Below are positions 51,203 through 64,000 of a DNA stretch of 64,000 bases, piece by piece. The translations under genes and the position numbers were made by a program. Numbering within the stretch: the first letter of the stretch is position 1; each line of letters starts with the position of its first letter. The stretch comes from Aphis gossypii (taxonomy: Eukaryota > Arthropoda > Insecta > Hemiptera > Aphididae), in the NCBI RefSeq assembly GCF_020184175.1, contig NC_065533.1:57140351-57204350 (forward strand), given 5' to 3'. Below the pieces are notes generated by a model, which saw only the letters and a list, made by a program, of their open reading frames with translations, searched no databases and was not told where the DNA came from.

Positions 51203-51328
51203 TTAAAATGGCTTTACAGGCCTACTAATAAACCCTATCATAACAAGCCTACGTATGTGTCCATATCTATAATCTGTTCTGCAGTCTAACACTTCAACAA
51301 TCCCTAACCAATCCCTGTTCTCTCTATG
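51203..51328 (-). other. Coding-like frame, unidentified (possible exon)
   Basis: A 41-codon frame including RDWLGIVEVLDCRTDYRYG and RRLVMIGFISRP, followed by a donor-like CCT|GTAAAG (51217-51212). Phase 0 would be compatible with the frame at 50341-50511. Unconfirmed. Confidence 0.2.
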
Positions 51329-52879
51329 TTAATCTATATTTATTGACAAAATGTAAATTCAGATTTACCACATTGTACTTAAATTATCATCATTAACGAT
51401 ATACTTTGACTGCACGAGGGAACTGACACTTGTTTTTTTTTACTATTATAATAATTATCGTTTAATATTACTTTAACATTTAAAAAAATTAATTATTTGC
51501 TTTGTATTTTTACATTTAGTTAATTCAATTCCAATAAATTAACAATTGTAATATTTTAGTTAGCTTAAAAAAAGAAATATCTAAATTGAAACAATATAAT
51601 TGTACCTATTTAGATGACGTAGATATAATGAATATTTTTATAATAAATCATAATAATATATCAATACTATAAAAAATAAAAAATTTTAATTTTAACTGTG
51701 AATAGAACGAAATTGATTTTTATTATTTTAAATTGTCATTATGATATAAAATGTTTTATAGATTTGTACAAAGTCTATTATTTATCTATTTGACGTACAA
51801 AAAATTATTACGTAGATGCATATGTTTTTTTACTTATGTACCTACCACGGTAAAAAAAATTGGACTATTGATAAAAAATAAAAACACTTAATTTTTTGAA
51901 GGTGATTTGTAAGTAGTATATAATAAATTAATCTAATATTCCCTAATTTTAAATAATAATAAAAAAAATGATCTGTAATATAATTACATAATAATATTGT
52001 AATTGTATCGTATAACTAGATTCTTGCTTCCTTTCCGTTTACTTTTTATATTTTATTTTATTTATCACTCTGATAAAACTACTCAGGACTTACTTACTAG
52101 TTCCTTTCTGGTTGTTACATAAGCATAACCATAAAATTACTATTTCTAAACCAATTACCAAATACCACACAATTCCTCTTCTCTTTCTTCTCTTTTTTTT
52201 AACATAAATTGTACCAAAACAGTATAGGTACATAATAATTTTTAAGTGATAAAAATTTAAATGGTTATTATTAGTATGACTAATACTTTGTACTAGTTTT
52301 TTTTTAATTTTGCAATTTTTAGAATTTTTCTTTTACATTAAAAATTGTTAATAATTTTATTTTAATGATCGCTTTTAGATTTGTTTTTATCATTATAAAA
52401 ATATTATACCTACATTAACATAATACTATACTTTTCGAAATACCAATTTATGATATTATTGACTTAAATACTTTTTGATGCATAAAATATTTACTATCTT
52501 ACATTCTACCTACACAATTTATTTATCATAATATCGCTATAATACTTATATATATAATAATAATAATAAAATTTTATAATAAATTTACCTTTTTTGATAA
52601 ATTTTAATTATAGATTTAAAAAAAATAAATTCAAATCTCTATTTCTATTGCTTGATATAGAAAAATAAATAATGCATTATGTCTATATGCACGATAATGC
52701 ATCATTTCTATTATTTGTCCACCTTTAATAATATTAATGTCAAATTATACACTAATTATATTATATTAACAAAGAAAAAATATAATGTATTATATTACAT
52801 AGAACAAAATAAAGAAAATATTTTAATATAAAAAAATAATTAAATATTAAAATACGTATTATGCAGTGTACTTACATTC

Positions 52880-53045
52880 AGAAGGGACGGTACCTATGTA
52901 GTGATGGCCAAATACAGAATAGGACACTAGCGGCACTATGTAAAGCGTTTTATATGCACCACCGGTCCCTGCGCCATGGAAGAGACTTTGTAAAATCGTG
53001 CTCTCTGCCTCACACCCACTGACACACCCATCTCACCCCGTATAA
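52880..53045. other. Isolated GC-richer block of unknown nature
   Basis: About 165 bases with CACTAGCGGCAC, CACCGGTCCCTGCGCC and a CACACCCACTGACACACCC run, in otherwise very AT-rich DNA. AGTGATGGCCAAAT at its left resembles a hAT end, but no partner was found. It could also be a protein-binding or insulator site; no ORF. Confidence 0.3.
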
Positions 53046-55563
53046 AATCTTATAATTCGTTTGTATGTATATTGCATCCGTTTTTATTTTAATCCACAGG
53101 TTTCTTAGAAAAATATAGTGTTATAATTTATTTATTTATTATTTTTTTTTTTTTTTTGTTCTTTATTTTTGCACTTTCTAAAACGATCAATTGAATGACA
53201 ATTACGGTGAAAATAGAATACATTTATTCCACGTATGATCGACTATCGTGTTCTATACATGGTGAATAAACAACCGAAGTTCTGCTTTCTAGTCATTGCA
53301 TGTATAGCTATATTTGAATTTCTATTGTAGGTATTCATCTCTAGTGGATTCTTGTAGTATTTTAATTTATAGACCAGCAGACCAGTAGTTTATTAGAAAA
53401 TAATGCATGTTAATAATACTTTTTTTTTTTGAAAAATTACAGAAAGATAGTAGACAAATAATTTTTATAATAATGGATAAACGTGTTTTTTCCTTTTTTG
53501 ATATTCTATGTTAAATTATACATGTTTATCACAATTACAATTTTATATGTATTTACGGTAAAAATCAATAAGAGTTTAAAAAGATGATGAAAATTTGGAA
53601 AATGATAATCTAGATTATTATTTCTAGGTACATGAAATACGCACTGTTAACTTCAGTGGTAGTTCAAAGGTCATTTTGAATGTATAAGAATATTTTAAGT
53701 CTGAATCGTCTACATTTTTTTTTTTTTTTATGACGAATTGTCAATATATATATTTAGGTATAGACTTTTTTCATACTTAATTGATAAAAGTATAGTAATT
53801 TGATAGGTAGGTACATTTTAAATACATTCTTTTTTACACACATTAATTGAAAACTTTTAATAACTTCTTTAATTACTTTTTAATATAAGAAATGCCTTTT
53901 TTTACTTTTTTCACATTTTAAGTGGTTTTTCTATTATTCAAATTACCTCAAATTCCGAACTCTATATTTTAGTAATAATGATTATAATAATACATTTATA
54001 TTAAACTGTTTGAAGTCTGAAATATATTTCACCAAAACGTTTAATTTTACAAATATTGATGATACTAATGCATTTAGTGCCGTAGTCAACGTACCTATTT
54101 TTTATATTTAAATATAAAATTTATAATTTTATTATAGTAAATATTCTGTATTTTTATATGACATTGTATTATTTAAACATTTTTGTATGTTTTTCGTCAA
54201 TTTAAGCAATTTTAAATATTTTTATATTTAATGTTAAAGTAAACAATCACACCATGACAAATATATTTAAAAATAAAACTTATATATTATAAGTGTTATT
54301 GATATATTTCACAATTTTATATTTTATGAAATTTTCAAATATTATTACATTTATGAAAAATTACACATGGATTTTTACACCGTAGGAACATAAGATCATT
54401 TATCATAAATCATAATATACTATTTCAATTTTAAACTCTAAACAAAGCCATTTTTTTAGTATTTCAAAGTTTAAGAAGAACTATCGAAAAATAGTGAAGT
54501 CAGAAGTTGACTACATATTTTTTTTTTTATAAAATATACTATATATAGCTATATCTTTAATTTTACATATAAATTCAAACATTTACCGTACCCGTTATAG
54601 GTTACTAATTAAATATAACTAATTCGGTTTTAGTTATTTTTTGTGAAGTGTAGGTACCTGCTAATTATATAAACATAGAAGTTAATGTTAACGAATAGTA
54701 ATTATGTATACCAATAATTATTTATTGAGCATTTTTATTTATTTGTATGTGAAATAATTTTCTCAAAAATTAAACTAGATTATAAAGAATTTTAAAATTA
54801 AATGTTGAATGATCTACAAATTATTAGACGATCAGACAATGAATACTATATAATATTTTATGCTTATTGTAATAACTTATAACTAGAATAAGGACTTTCA
54901 AGCATATGTATATTTTTTCTGGTTAACTTTATCGTATATAAAACGTATATTGTATATTATATTATATATATATGTGTGAATATAGGCTCTCTACTCACTA
55001 CTGCTTAGTGCTTAGTACATATTTTGATAGTTTATTAAAAATTAAGCACTTCAATTAGGTTGTACTAAGTTAATAGTTTTCATAAATCAAAGTAAACAAT
55101 TATATTAAACTTAGAAGTTTGTCATAAACACGATAGATACTAATTTTTATCTTAATGGTTAATAGGTATATTTGATTAGATCTGAATTATTGTTTTTTTT
55201 TACATATAAATACATAGACGATTGAATAAAGTAAAATAATAAATTAAAATAAATAAAATATTTATAGAAACATGTAATTTTTTTGGTATGACATGGGCGA
55301 TTAATTATTTTTTTAAGCATATATTTTATCTGTATAAAATTTTTTTCTATTCTGGATTGTCAAAAATGTAATTTTTTTCGCTCTAATAGGATATTTATCT
55401 TTGTATTTTTGAGTTGTGTTTGGGCCGTATTTTGCGTTAGTAACCTACAACCATATATTTTCTAGTATTCAAATTTAAAACTGAAATTCATGGAACTATG
55501 ATGTGCGAATAGTTATTTGTATTTTAGAAGAGTCTTATTCCAATAAAAAAGTTGGTAAACGAT

Positions 55564-55654
55564 CACTTTGTACTATCCATTGTTAAAAATGCAGAACGCA
55601 GACACTTAGTACGGTCTGTAAAAAAGTACTTTGCAGAACGCGGACACTTTGTAC
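55564..55654. repeat. Short tandem repeat, 42-base period
   Basis: Two 22-base units (55591-55612 and 55633-55654) share GCAGAACGC, GACACTT and GTAC with two substitutions, 42 bases apart. A partial third unit, CACTTTGTACTAT, lies at 55564. GC-richer than its surroundings. Confidence 0.7.
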
Positions 55655-58600
55655 TATAATATACATAAAGAAGATAATATATTATTATAAATATAAGTTT
55701 TATAGGTACTTAAGTAGTAACTAGTAATTATGTATAGTGTTAGTTATTAAAATAGAAAAATTAAAAATAAAAAGTAAATTGTTATAAAATATTGTAGGTA
55801 AATTAATAATAATCCAAATAATCAAATAATCAATAATATCGTTCTATCATCAAACTACATGTAAAAGTGTATACAATATAAATATATCAAAAGATAGTAT
55901 AAAAATAATATTTAGCTGTAATAGTTATTACTATTACAGATTTTTAAATTATTAGCTAATAAAAAATTAAAATAGTTTAGTATGGAAATATGTCAAATAT
56001 GAATGTTAAATGTTGAAAAAAATATAATATTGAAAAAATAGTTAAAAACTATATGTAAAGTATATGGAATTTAAAAATTTTATATTTGTTATTTCTTTTC
56101 TTTGGTGTTGGTTAGTGGTTACATAAATTAAATAGCTTATTATTTTCAGCAGTATAGGATTTTTGTCTTCTCTGAAGTCTATTGCCACACTCGTTAGTTA
56201 ACTTATTTGAATAAGTTAAGTGAGTAATTAATATTTTAATACCATATCTCCAATCTTCTTATACCTTATAATAAATCTTATGAACAATTCTAATAGGATT
56301 CTCCTTGAGAACATTCGTATTAATTTAAATGTTTTCTGAGCAAATAAAAGCATCATTATTATATTTAAATATATAAAATTATTATGTGCATTTTGTAACA
56401 CGCGTAATATGGTATATACATTTATCCTCTGCCTTATTATTACGTCATACTCATATTATGTGGATGGTAATATATCCAATCATATTATTGTATTACTTAC
56501 ACAACAACTAAGCTTACTTGAACAGTTGTACGCCATCAAGCATCATTGATTTATAAATTTAGATATATGATGAATAAAAAATAATAATTTTAGTTTTCAT
56601 AAAGTTAAATTATATTATATTCTACAAAGTGATTCGCAAAATATTTCTATTTTTTCCAATTTATTGAAATTCTTATTTAGGAAATTCTCACATAAGACTA
56701 ACGACCATATTTAATTTTTTTTTTTTAAATTGTATGCATTGAAGGATAATTATGTAACGATACTCACTACATATTTTTAAATGAAAATCACTTTTTTAAA
56801 TTGTTAAGCAAATGATTGTTTTTGAAAACCTCGATGAACAGACATCCTCTAAAATTTAAATTTAAATAAGTAGTTTTTGATTTATTTAACTTTACATACT
56901 AAGGATTATGTAAATGAGTTATATTAGTATGAAAACTAAAGCAATTGCTATCAATATTTTATATTTTTTAAAAATTGTCTGAGTCAAAAAATCTAGATTC
57001 GATATTTAATTAATATTTTTGTAAAATCATGTTTAAGTCTTAAGGGCTATTATACTCACTATATATAGTTTAATACCTTAGAAATTATACTCTTTTGAAT
57101 TATGATTTAAATAAATTAAAATTTTCAAAAAAATTATTTCTTTAACAAATTAAAATAAAAAATATTGGTTTTATTTAAAAATTTATTAGAAATTTATTTC
57201 ACTAAATAACACTATTTAAACAGTATAGTAAATCTTTAAATTGTTGTTCTTGAGTATACTTAAACATTTCAAAAATCATTAATTTGAACACATTTATTAT
57301 AATAACACGAAAAATAAAGGTTGACACGCTTGGTGAATCACTTTGTATTATAATTTATAACAATGTAGGCTCATATTATTTAACAAGAAGTATAATATAA
57401 TAAAAGAGTATTAGTTTCAATTATCCAATTTAAGTAGGTACTTAATATTTACCAATTTTCTATTACAATCAATAATTATAAAAATATACATATAATACAA
57501 TAAAATTATAAACTAAAGAATTTATTTTTAAATATTTATTGTTACATAGGTAATAATAATTATATTGTTTTTTATTGTTTATTATATTATGTAAATATTA
57601 GTTTATTGTACTCTTATAATGTACGTATTACTCACTTCCATATTATAGTATCTAGTAAACATGATATTTTAAAGGGCACAAAAATTCAAACTTAAATGTA
57701 CCTACTACGGTTACCTACTAGGCCTGCAACATCGTCTCTTATTTTAAACTTTTATCAAATAATTTTTAAGTATCTTCATATACATCATTTTTATATAATA
57801 TTATGATTGGTGATTACATGCATTTTATAAGGTTAAAATAAAATAAGGTGTGTATTTAAAGTGTGACCCATTTAAAGCGCAATACGCATGTATATACGTA
57901 CATTGTACCCGCACTATCGCTATAAAACCACAGAAATATATTCTTCAATTATAGGTACCTACCATTATGCGAAATTTGCTAATTTTTGTGTAGATGATTT
58001 TTGGGGTTAAATGTATAGAACACTAAGATTTCCCACTTCACCCGTAACATTTATATTCCAGAATGAGTATTGTTAATTATATATAGGTACGTGTTTAAAA
58101 TTATTGAAAGGCATTTTTGTTAGTGGAGTTCTACCCACTCTAAGTTTAATTTTAACTTTAAATTCATAATTTTGAAACTTAATTTAGGAAACTTTTTTTA
58201 AAAAAAACTGTTACTAATACTTAATACTATACTATGTTATATACTTGTATTACTCTCACGTATAATATGTTTGTATACTTACATGGTACATATTTACAAT
58301 TTCTTCCATCAATTAAAAATATGGAATATCAAAATGAGTTAGTAAAATAAATAAAATAAAGTAGGTATGTTATTAAGTTTTAGATATATAATAGCAATTT
58401 ATGTGAAAAATATTATGCACCTATATAAATCACTGATAATATCGTATTAGAAATATTTTATTAAAATTAATAATATAGTAAAAAAATTATATATTATTTC
58501 ATTTTTCGTAATATACAACCACTATTACTGTCTGTTTCTATTATTTTACAAAAAAAAATAAAATTGAAATATTATCACTGTTCAGTCAAAAGCCAGCCAT

Positions 58601-59186
58601 CCAAATAATTTTACACAATTGTACGTAATCTGGAATTAGTAATTTTGCCTTTTTAACCATTTGGATTTTCAAGATCTTCAATATTTCTAGGTGAGTAATA
58701 GGTTCATAATATGCACCTATACATATAAGTCATTATTAAATAGGTGTTAAAATTACGAAACAGATAGTGACGTAGGAACTAATTAACTATAATATTATCT
58801 TCATAAAATCATATTAATTGCATAAGTTTGACATTATATTAATTTTTCTTGACTTTTGATCTCAGTAAATTATGCATTATTTTTAAACAAAGTTTACATA
58901 GGTAACTGATCATGATGTGAGTGAAATTATTACTCACAAGGTCTTGGAACTTTTTGTAATTACTCATTCCCTACGTATATTAAAATTTACTAAAAATATA
59001 TTATACACAGTGAAGTTTTCGAAATATTCATATTAATTTTAAGATATTTATACCACGAATCTATTCACAGCGCGTTTTGTGAAACGTTAGTGTTGACTTA
59101 TAAGTTAACAAGTAACAACAGCTAGTAATATTAGTTGAAAGTGGTATAAAAAATGCTGACCAATCAAGTTAACATTGTTAGATAAA

Positions 59187-59336
59187 ATGGAAAATTTTAA
59201 AATGTTTTTATTGATAATTACTTTTTGTACTTATATTCAAGTACATAAAATAGATTTAGATTCCACGCAATATCTCAAAATTAACAAATCAGTAAAAAAG
59301 AAACGCATTAATTGCAAAAAAAAAACCTTATCGTAA
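59187..59336 (+). CDS. Small secreted-peptide ORF (49 residues), tentative
   Basis: ATG 59187, stop TAA 59334-59336. The N-terminus (MENFKMFLLIITFCTYIQ) resembles a signal peptide. The rest is basic, with KKKR (37-40) and one further cysteine. TATAAAA at 59145 would place a start site just ahead of the ATG. AT-rich DNA makes hydrophobic F/L/I runs by chance, so this could be spurious. An alternative is a first exon ending at CAA|GTACAT within a multi-exon secreted gene. Confidence 0.25.
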   Translation: MENFKMFLLIITFCTYIQVHKIDLDSTQYLKINKSVKKKRINCKKKTLS

Positions 59337-60790
59337 AATGTTTCTAATAATAAAAATACGTGATGTATAAGTCATTTAAGAACGCAAATCACTTTCTCGT
59401 ATAATGAAATTAATATCATCCGAATATGTCTAGAAACTAGTTTGTACATAAAGAATATCAATGGAACTGAATGATGTAATTTTTGAAAAATGTGACAATT
59501 TAAAATTGTTTTCTGTAAAGTTTATGAGATTACCATTATTTACTAGCCGTTTTTAAAATCAAATACTACACTAATATGAAATTAAATAATGGTTTTATGT
59601 AGAGAACCTATATAATATATTATATAGGCTCTCTAGTTTTATGGATAAAATAATAACTTATTGGAATTATACTGGATCAAAAATGAAGCTCTTTTTAATT
59701 TCATCTTTAAACTTACTCGTAAATATTCATAGTAAAAAATATTGGCAGTAAAATTTTCTAGTATTATTATTTTATTTTTTTATGACGATTAATTATAAAA
59801 GGAAATGTCTGTATTGATTTATTTTTAAATTTAAATCAGAGTGAAAAATTATATCGATTTTCAACAATGAATACGTGCTTTTTTGTCCATTACTTACGCC
59901 ATTATCGCGTTTAAAAATATAAAAAAAAAATTTATCTTCAACTCTGAGAGTAGGTAGATCAATTTTGAACTTTAAATGATCAAAAGTAAAATTATAGTTT
60001 AAAATTTACTTATTTTATATAATTGGAAAAAACTAACAAGACATTAAGAAAAAATAAAAATATCTACTAAAAATCAAGTTGTAACTCTTTAAAACATTCA
60101 CCAAACATTTATAATACCATTCCTATGCGTTCTATAATATTAAAAATATTTTAGTACCTTTTGAACTAATAATAGCTTCTTTCATCTATTTTTAGTTATT
60201 TATAGATTTAAGTTGGTATAATTCTTGTCTCTATGTCAAAAATCTTGAACATTTAATACAAAAATCTTCATAAATTATTTTGTGTCAACTAAATTTTATT
60301 TTTAAGTGTTTGTTTTCAAATCATAGCAAAATTTATCGAAATCACAAAAATTAGGTGAACATTTTCTTGTTAAAAATTCATCAAATGTTTTTAATTTGAT
60401 AATTTAGGATTAAAAATCAAATATATTAAATGGTCAAAAATGTGCAAGTACAAATTATTTTTCAAATGATATAATTGATTCAAAATTAAATTTATAACAT
60501 AAAATATAGATTTTCCTAGAACAAGTTTGGTTGTTTTGTTGTAAAAATCTAGGTAAGCCATAGAAACTTGAAACATTTAACAAATATTACTATTACGTAT
60601 TACGTATTACCTACCTATGATATAATTTTATTTATTCTATGACATTTTCAAAAAAAAAAAAAAATATATAATATATATACCTATGTATATTAATTTGAAG
60701 ATATTTATAGTATTAATTGATTCATACTGATCAATCACCGGTGGTACGTTAACGACGATAATATTATAACATATTTTTATAAAAAAATTA

Positions 60791-60877
60791 GTCAACCTGC
60801 CGTATTTCTAATTGGATAATAAATTACTTATAGTAATTTAAATAAATTATAAAATATCATTAGAAATAGAGGTTGAC
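60791..60877. repeat. Short inverted repeat (foldback)
   Basis: GTCAACCTGCCGTATTTCTAAT on the left is split as GTCAACCT + TATTTCTAAT and is mirrored by ATTAGAAATA + AGGTTGAC on the right, around an AT-rich loop of about 45 bases. Could be a small MITE end. Confidence 0.5.
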
Positions 60878-61045
60878 ATACAGTATCTGTTCAGAGATGT
60901 TTTCGTATGGGTAATAGGTACCTACAATGGTATGTCATTGAATTCAAATTTAACACATCCTACAGATTAAATTTATCTCGATGACGAAGAACACTCAAAA
61001 CTTGTTGTAGCACGTCCATATAGCTGAGCAAGTTTTCCACATTTT
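60869..61045. repeat. Interspersed repeat, copy B
   Basis: Same ordered blocks as copy A: GAGGTTGAC (60869), the identical 21-base block at 60935-60955, then CTCGATGACGAAG. Spacing differs by 13 bases. Its left part overlaps an inverted repeat (60791-60877). Confidence 0.55.
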
Positions 61046-61784
61046 ATTTATTTTTATTAAATTCTAAAATATATCAACTATCAAATGTACTTGAAACTTA
61101 TATTTTTTCAATTTGATAAATTAGGACAATTAGGTGTATAGTAATCGACTAATAAAATAAATAATAATATGTAATTGATAAAAATATATTATTATGTATT
61201 ATTATAATATTATTTGTATGTATATTTATATTTATTAGGTATAGGTATAAAATGTTCAAACCTATAATAAATTAAGATATTGATGAATTCGATTTTTATT
61301 CAACTTTGACATTCGAAAAATCAAACATATTTCTTTTTCACTTCAATTTTATATCAGATAAATTATTAAATTAACATAAAAACGCTTACCTACTTTAGGT
61401 ATGTTTAAAAATGGATCCTTTTCAATAGATTCTACGCTCCAATAACAATTCATAATAATGTATTGACAATATTAATAGATAATAATTTAATAAAATATTG
61501 ATTTTTGATTAGGTAATTATTATTAAATTCTACTAAAGTATAATGATTGTTTTAAACTTTCTATTCATTTTCTTAGAAAACATTACCTTTAAGGCCCTAG
61601 TATGTACTTAAATAATGTTAAACTATACAAAACAAACTTTTACTTTAAGTAACTATTATTTTCATTTTTTATTTTTTCCTTTTTAAGAAACTGTATACAA
61701 TTATTTAAATTAATTATAAATATTTAAAGATGATATTTAGTTAGTATCACTGAAAGTTCGCTAGAAGGAGTCTCATCCTACCAC

Positions 61785-62182
61785 ATGCTACAACTATTCA
61801 TCACATTAATTGCCTGTTTTGTAAAAACATTATAAACTAATGCACTTTGTAATTGTTTTCTAACTATATAAAAACAAAAATATTTAATCGTATGATTGAA
61901 TGATTTGTGACTTGTAGACCAATATTTTACAGAGTACCAATATGTGAAACTTAATAAACTTATTTGAAGGAGCTTAAGCCCAAACTTTTTTTATAAGGTT
62001 TATTATTTACATACCAAATTAAAATTTAATTTATGTTATACTTATACATATGTATAAATGTATACTATGATTTAAAAATACCCATATTCATAATAAGTAC
62101 AGTTTGTGCTTTATTGTTTTAGTTTCAACCAAATATTTGGGGTGACTTAGTTTGGAGCCCCCCTCCAGAAAGGGTTAAGTAG
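61785..62182 (+). other. Speculative two-exon secreted mini-peptide
   Basis: Exon 1, 61785-61820, encodes MLQLFITLIACF, a signal-peptide-like start, and ends at TGTTTT|GTAAAA. Exon 2, 62123-62182, begins after TTATTGTTTTAG and reads FQPNIWGDLVWSPPPERVK-stop in phase 0. TATAAATA at 61715 lies 34 bases before a TATCACT initiator, the same spacing as at the Osiris gene. The C-run in exon 2 may instead be transposon-derived. No homologue recognised. Confidence 0.2.
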
Positions 62183-62989
62183 GTACACTCAAATATCAAT
62201 AATACTCCCTCTCGTAGACCAATCAAGATACCTTTGACTGTAATACAAACGATAATATAAATTATTACTATTGGATCAATAAAATCATTTGATTAATTAA
62301 ATTATACACATGAAATAAAAAGTATATTCTTCGGGCAATGAAATTAAAAATGCACCTATGTTGTTTTTCAAAATAGTAAAACATAAAAAAACTACAAATT
62401 ATGTAAAAATAAAATATTAATACTTTTTGTTATATTGAATCTTAACTAATAAAAATACTAGTTGCAAAACTTGTTAAAATTATTAATATTATTATCATTT
62501 TAATATGCGTCTATGTATGAAAAATATTTCTAAAATAATTAGAGATATACAATCCACAATTCACTCATGCACAAATATATATTATATTTAAATCAAATTA
62601 GTCATGTTTTCATTTTTTCAATATTAAGTAGTATAGATTTTAAATAGAGTTATCAATGATTTGTTTTATTTGTGTTCAACACTATTAGAAGCACTAAAAA
62701 TGTTTAAATTTTTTACTTTAATGGTATTTCTGATTTCTGATAGATAGAATTTAGTTGATGGTTTAGACTGTTTAGAGGTTCAAAAGAAAAAATAAAGAGC
62801 CTACATATTGATCCAATTGTGATACGGATGAGATTATGTTTTTGTAATTTCCACTACTTATTTATTAAAAACATTTTATACCTAAAAAATGTCTTACTAT
62901 CAAAAACCACATTATTTTAAAATAACAATTTAATGGTTTTATAATAAATAATCAAATGTTAAAATATACAAATATATCTTAAATTTTTT

Positions 62990-63075
62990 TTCGAATTTCC
63001 CCCTTGCCGTTCAATATTTGACTTGCGGCCAGCTTTAATATTTTAAAATATTTTATGTAGCCCAAATAAAATAAA
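62990..63075. mobile_element. Possible hAT end remnant
   Basis: TTCCCCCTTGCC, TTGACTTGCGGCCAGC and a TATGTAGCCC further in resemble the gcggcc-containing ends of hAT transposons. No partner end or duplication was found. The GC-richer DNA continues to about 63260 without a clear identity. Confidence 0.25.
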
Positions 63076-64000
63076 AACTTGAGTATGACTCCCGACTAAA
63101 CTTTACATTTTGCGGGTCTTGTTCTCGAACTAACTTCCTGCCGCAGTAATGATATACTGTTTCTGTCACCTGTCTAGTTCTATCCTATTATTTTTATTTG
63201 CCAGCATCTCTTTCGCCATTTTATATCCTAAACGACTCTTCAACTTTTATTGATAAAAAAAGGCCTTATTGTTATCTTATTGCCGAAATAAGAAGTGTCT
63301 TATAGTCATTAGTCAAATGTTGTAAACAATCATAATATAATATTTATAAATGTATACATACTCAATATTAATATATATTATATACCTATAATCTGTATAC
63401 TTGATATAAATTTATCTTTGATCTTTTATTTTTACCCATTTAAATTTTTTACTTGAGTGACGTACCTATTTTAAATTATATTATCCAACAATCGTACAAA
63501 ATACAGTTGTTCTTTAAAATACCTACCTAATGATTCAAATAAAATTATTTCCTTCAATAGGTACACGTAGGTATAAGCGATGTTTTATTACAATAGTAAT
63601 AAAATTGTTAAAGAATGCTGAATAATATTGAGACGTGAGAACCTATAATCAGATATCCAATAGATGGTTAGGTATTGTATATATTTTGTTTAAATAAATC
63701 TGCCAACTGTATGAAAGAACCTCATCATATTTTTGGATAGTAAAAATATTATAGAAATCATTGTAGTTAAAACTATATAGTCTACGTTACAACTGGCATC
63801 AAAACGTGAAAATATGTTTGTTCGATTACAATTTATATACCTAGTCATCTCAACTGTGCAAGGGGGATACTGGGATCATATGTCATATTTTTTTTTCATT
63901 CATTTTAATAGTGTATGATTAAAATAATGTAGGTATGTATTGAAAATATGTATAAGCCAAATCTATACTATTTTGATTTTTGATGGGTATATACAGAAAC

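Larger units (their letters stand above)
48261..64000. other. AT-rich DNA, mostly featureless
   Basis: Apart from the repeats and tentative small exons listed separately, nothing recognisable. The 61-residue - strand frame at 60391 lacks a signal peptide or motif and is probably chance. A TATAAAA (57921) followed by ATGCGAAATTTGC (57967) suggests a decayed promoter and start. Confidence 0.5.

Noticed and set aside
56150..56204. Terminal-exon-like reading SIGFLSSLKSIATLVS after TTTTCAG
   Set aside because: A second frame is equally open and there is no upstream exon; left unannotated.

Overview
This is an AT-rich animal nuclear contig dominated by non-coding DNA. Base composition, the recurring GTACCTAT/TAGGTA words, small hAT and Tigger-type elements, and the two genes I can rebuild (an insect-specific Osiris gene and a RYamide-type neuropeptide gene) point to an insect. 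An aphid such as a pea-aphid relative is my best guess, but that is inference. No bacterial operons, CRISPR arrays, rRNA or tRNA genes were seen.

Two spliced genes are well supported. (1) A + strand two-exon Osiris-family (DUF1676) gene. It has a TATA box near 20257, coding exons at 20386-20824 and 26866-27359, a 6.04 kb intron, and a likely polyA signal at 28214. It encodes a 310-residue secreted or endosomal protein with a signal peptide, a two-cysteine region, a hydrophobic segment and the C-terminal AQ motif. (2) A - strand three-exon neuropeptide precursor: exons 39643-39787, 37481-37594 and 36648-36736, all joining in phase into 115 residues. It has a signal peptide, two amidated peptides ending GGRF-GKR and ISRY-GKR, and a three-cysteine tail. 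I read it as a RYamide precursor. Its exons are too short to show as long ORFs.

Layout: 1-19 kb is AT-rich with one small hAT MITE and degenerate coding-like scraps. 19-20.4 kb is a GC-richer promoter-proximal region. 20.4-28.2 kb is the Osiris gene. 28.2-36.4 kb holds a second hAT MITE, a Tigger/pogo MITE with TA duplications and several broken coding-like patches. 36.4-39.8 kb is the neuropeptide gene. 39.8-64 kb is mostly AT-rich, with a probable hAT element, two copies of an interspersed repeat, short tandem and inverted repeats, and a few speculative small exons or mini-ORFs for secreted peptides.

The two genes have no evident functional link. Osiris proteins act in cuticle-producing epithelia, whereas RYamides are neuroendocrine signals tied to feeding and water balance. 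Most longer ORFs in the window look like chance or antisense readings of AT-rich or GC-repeat DNA.
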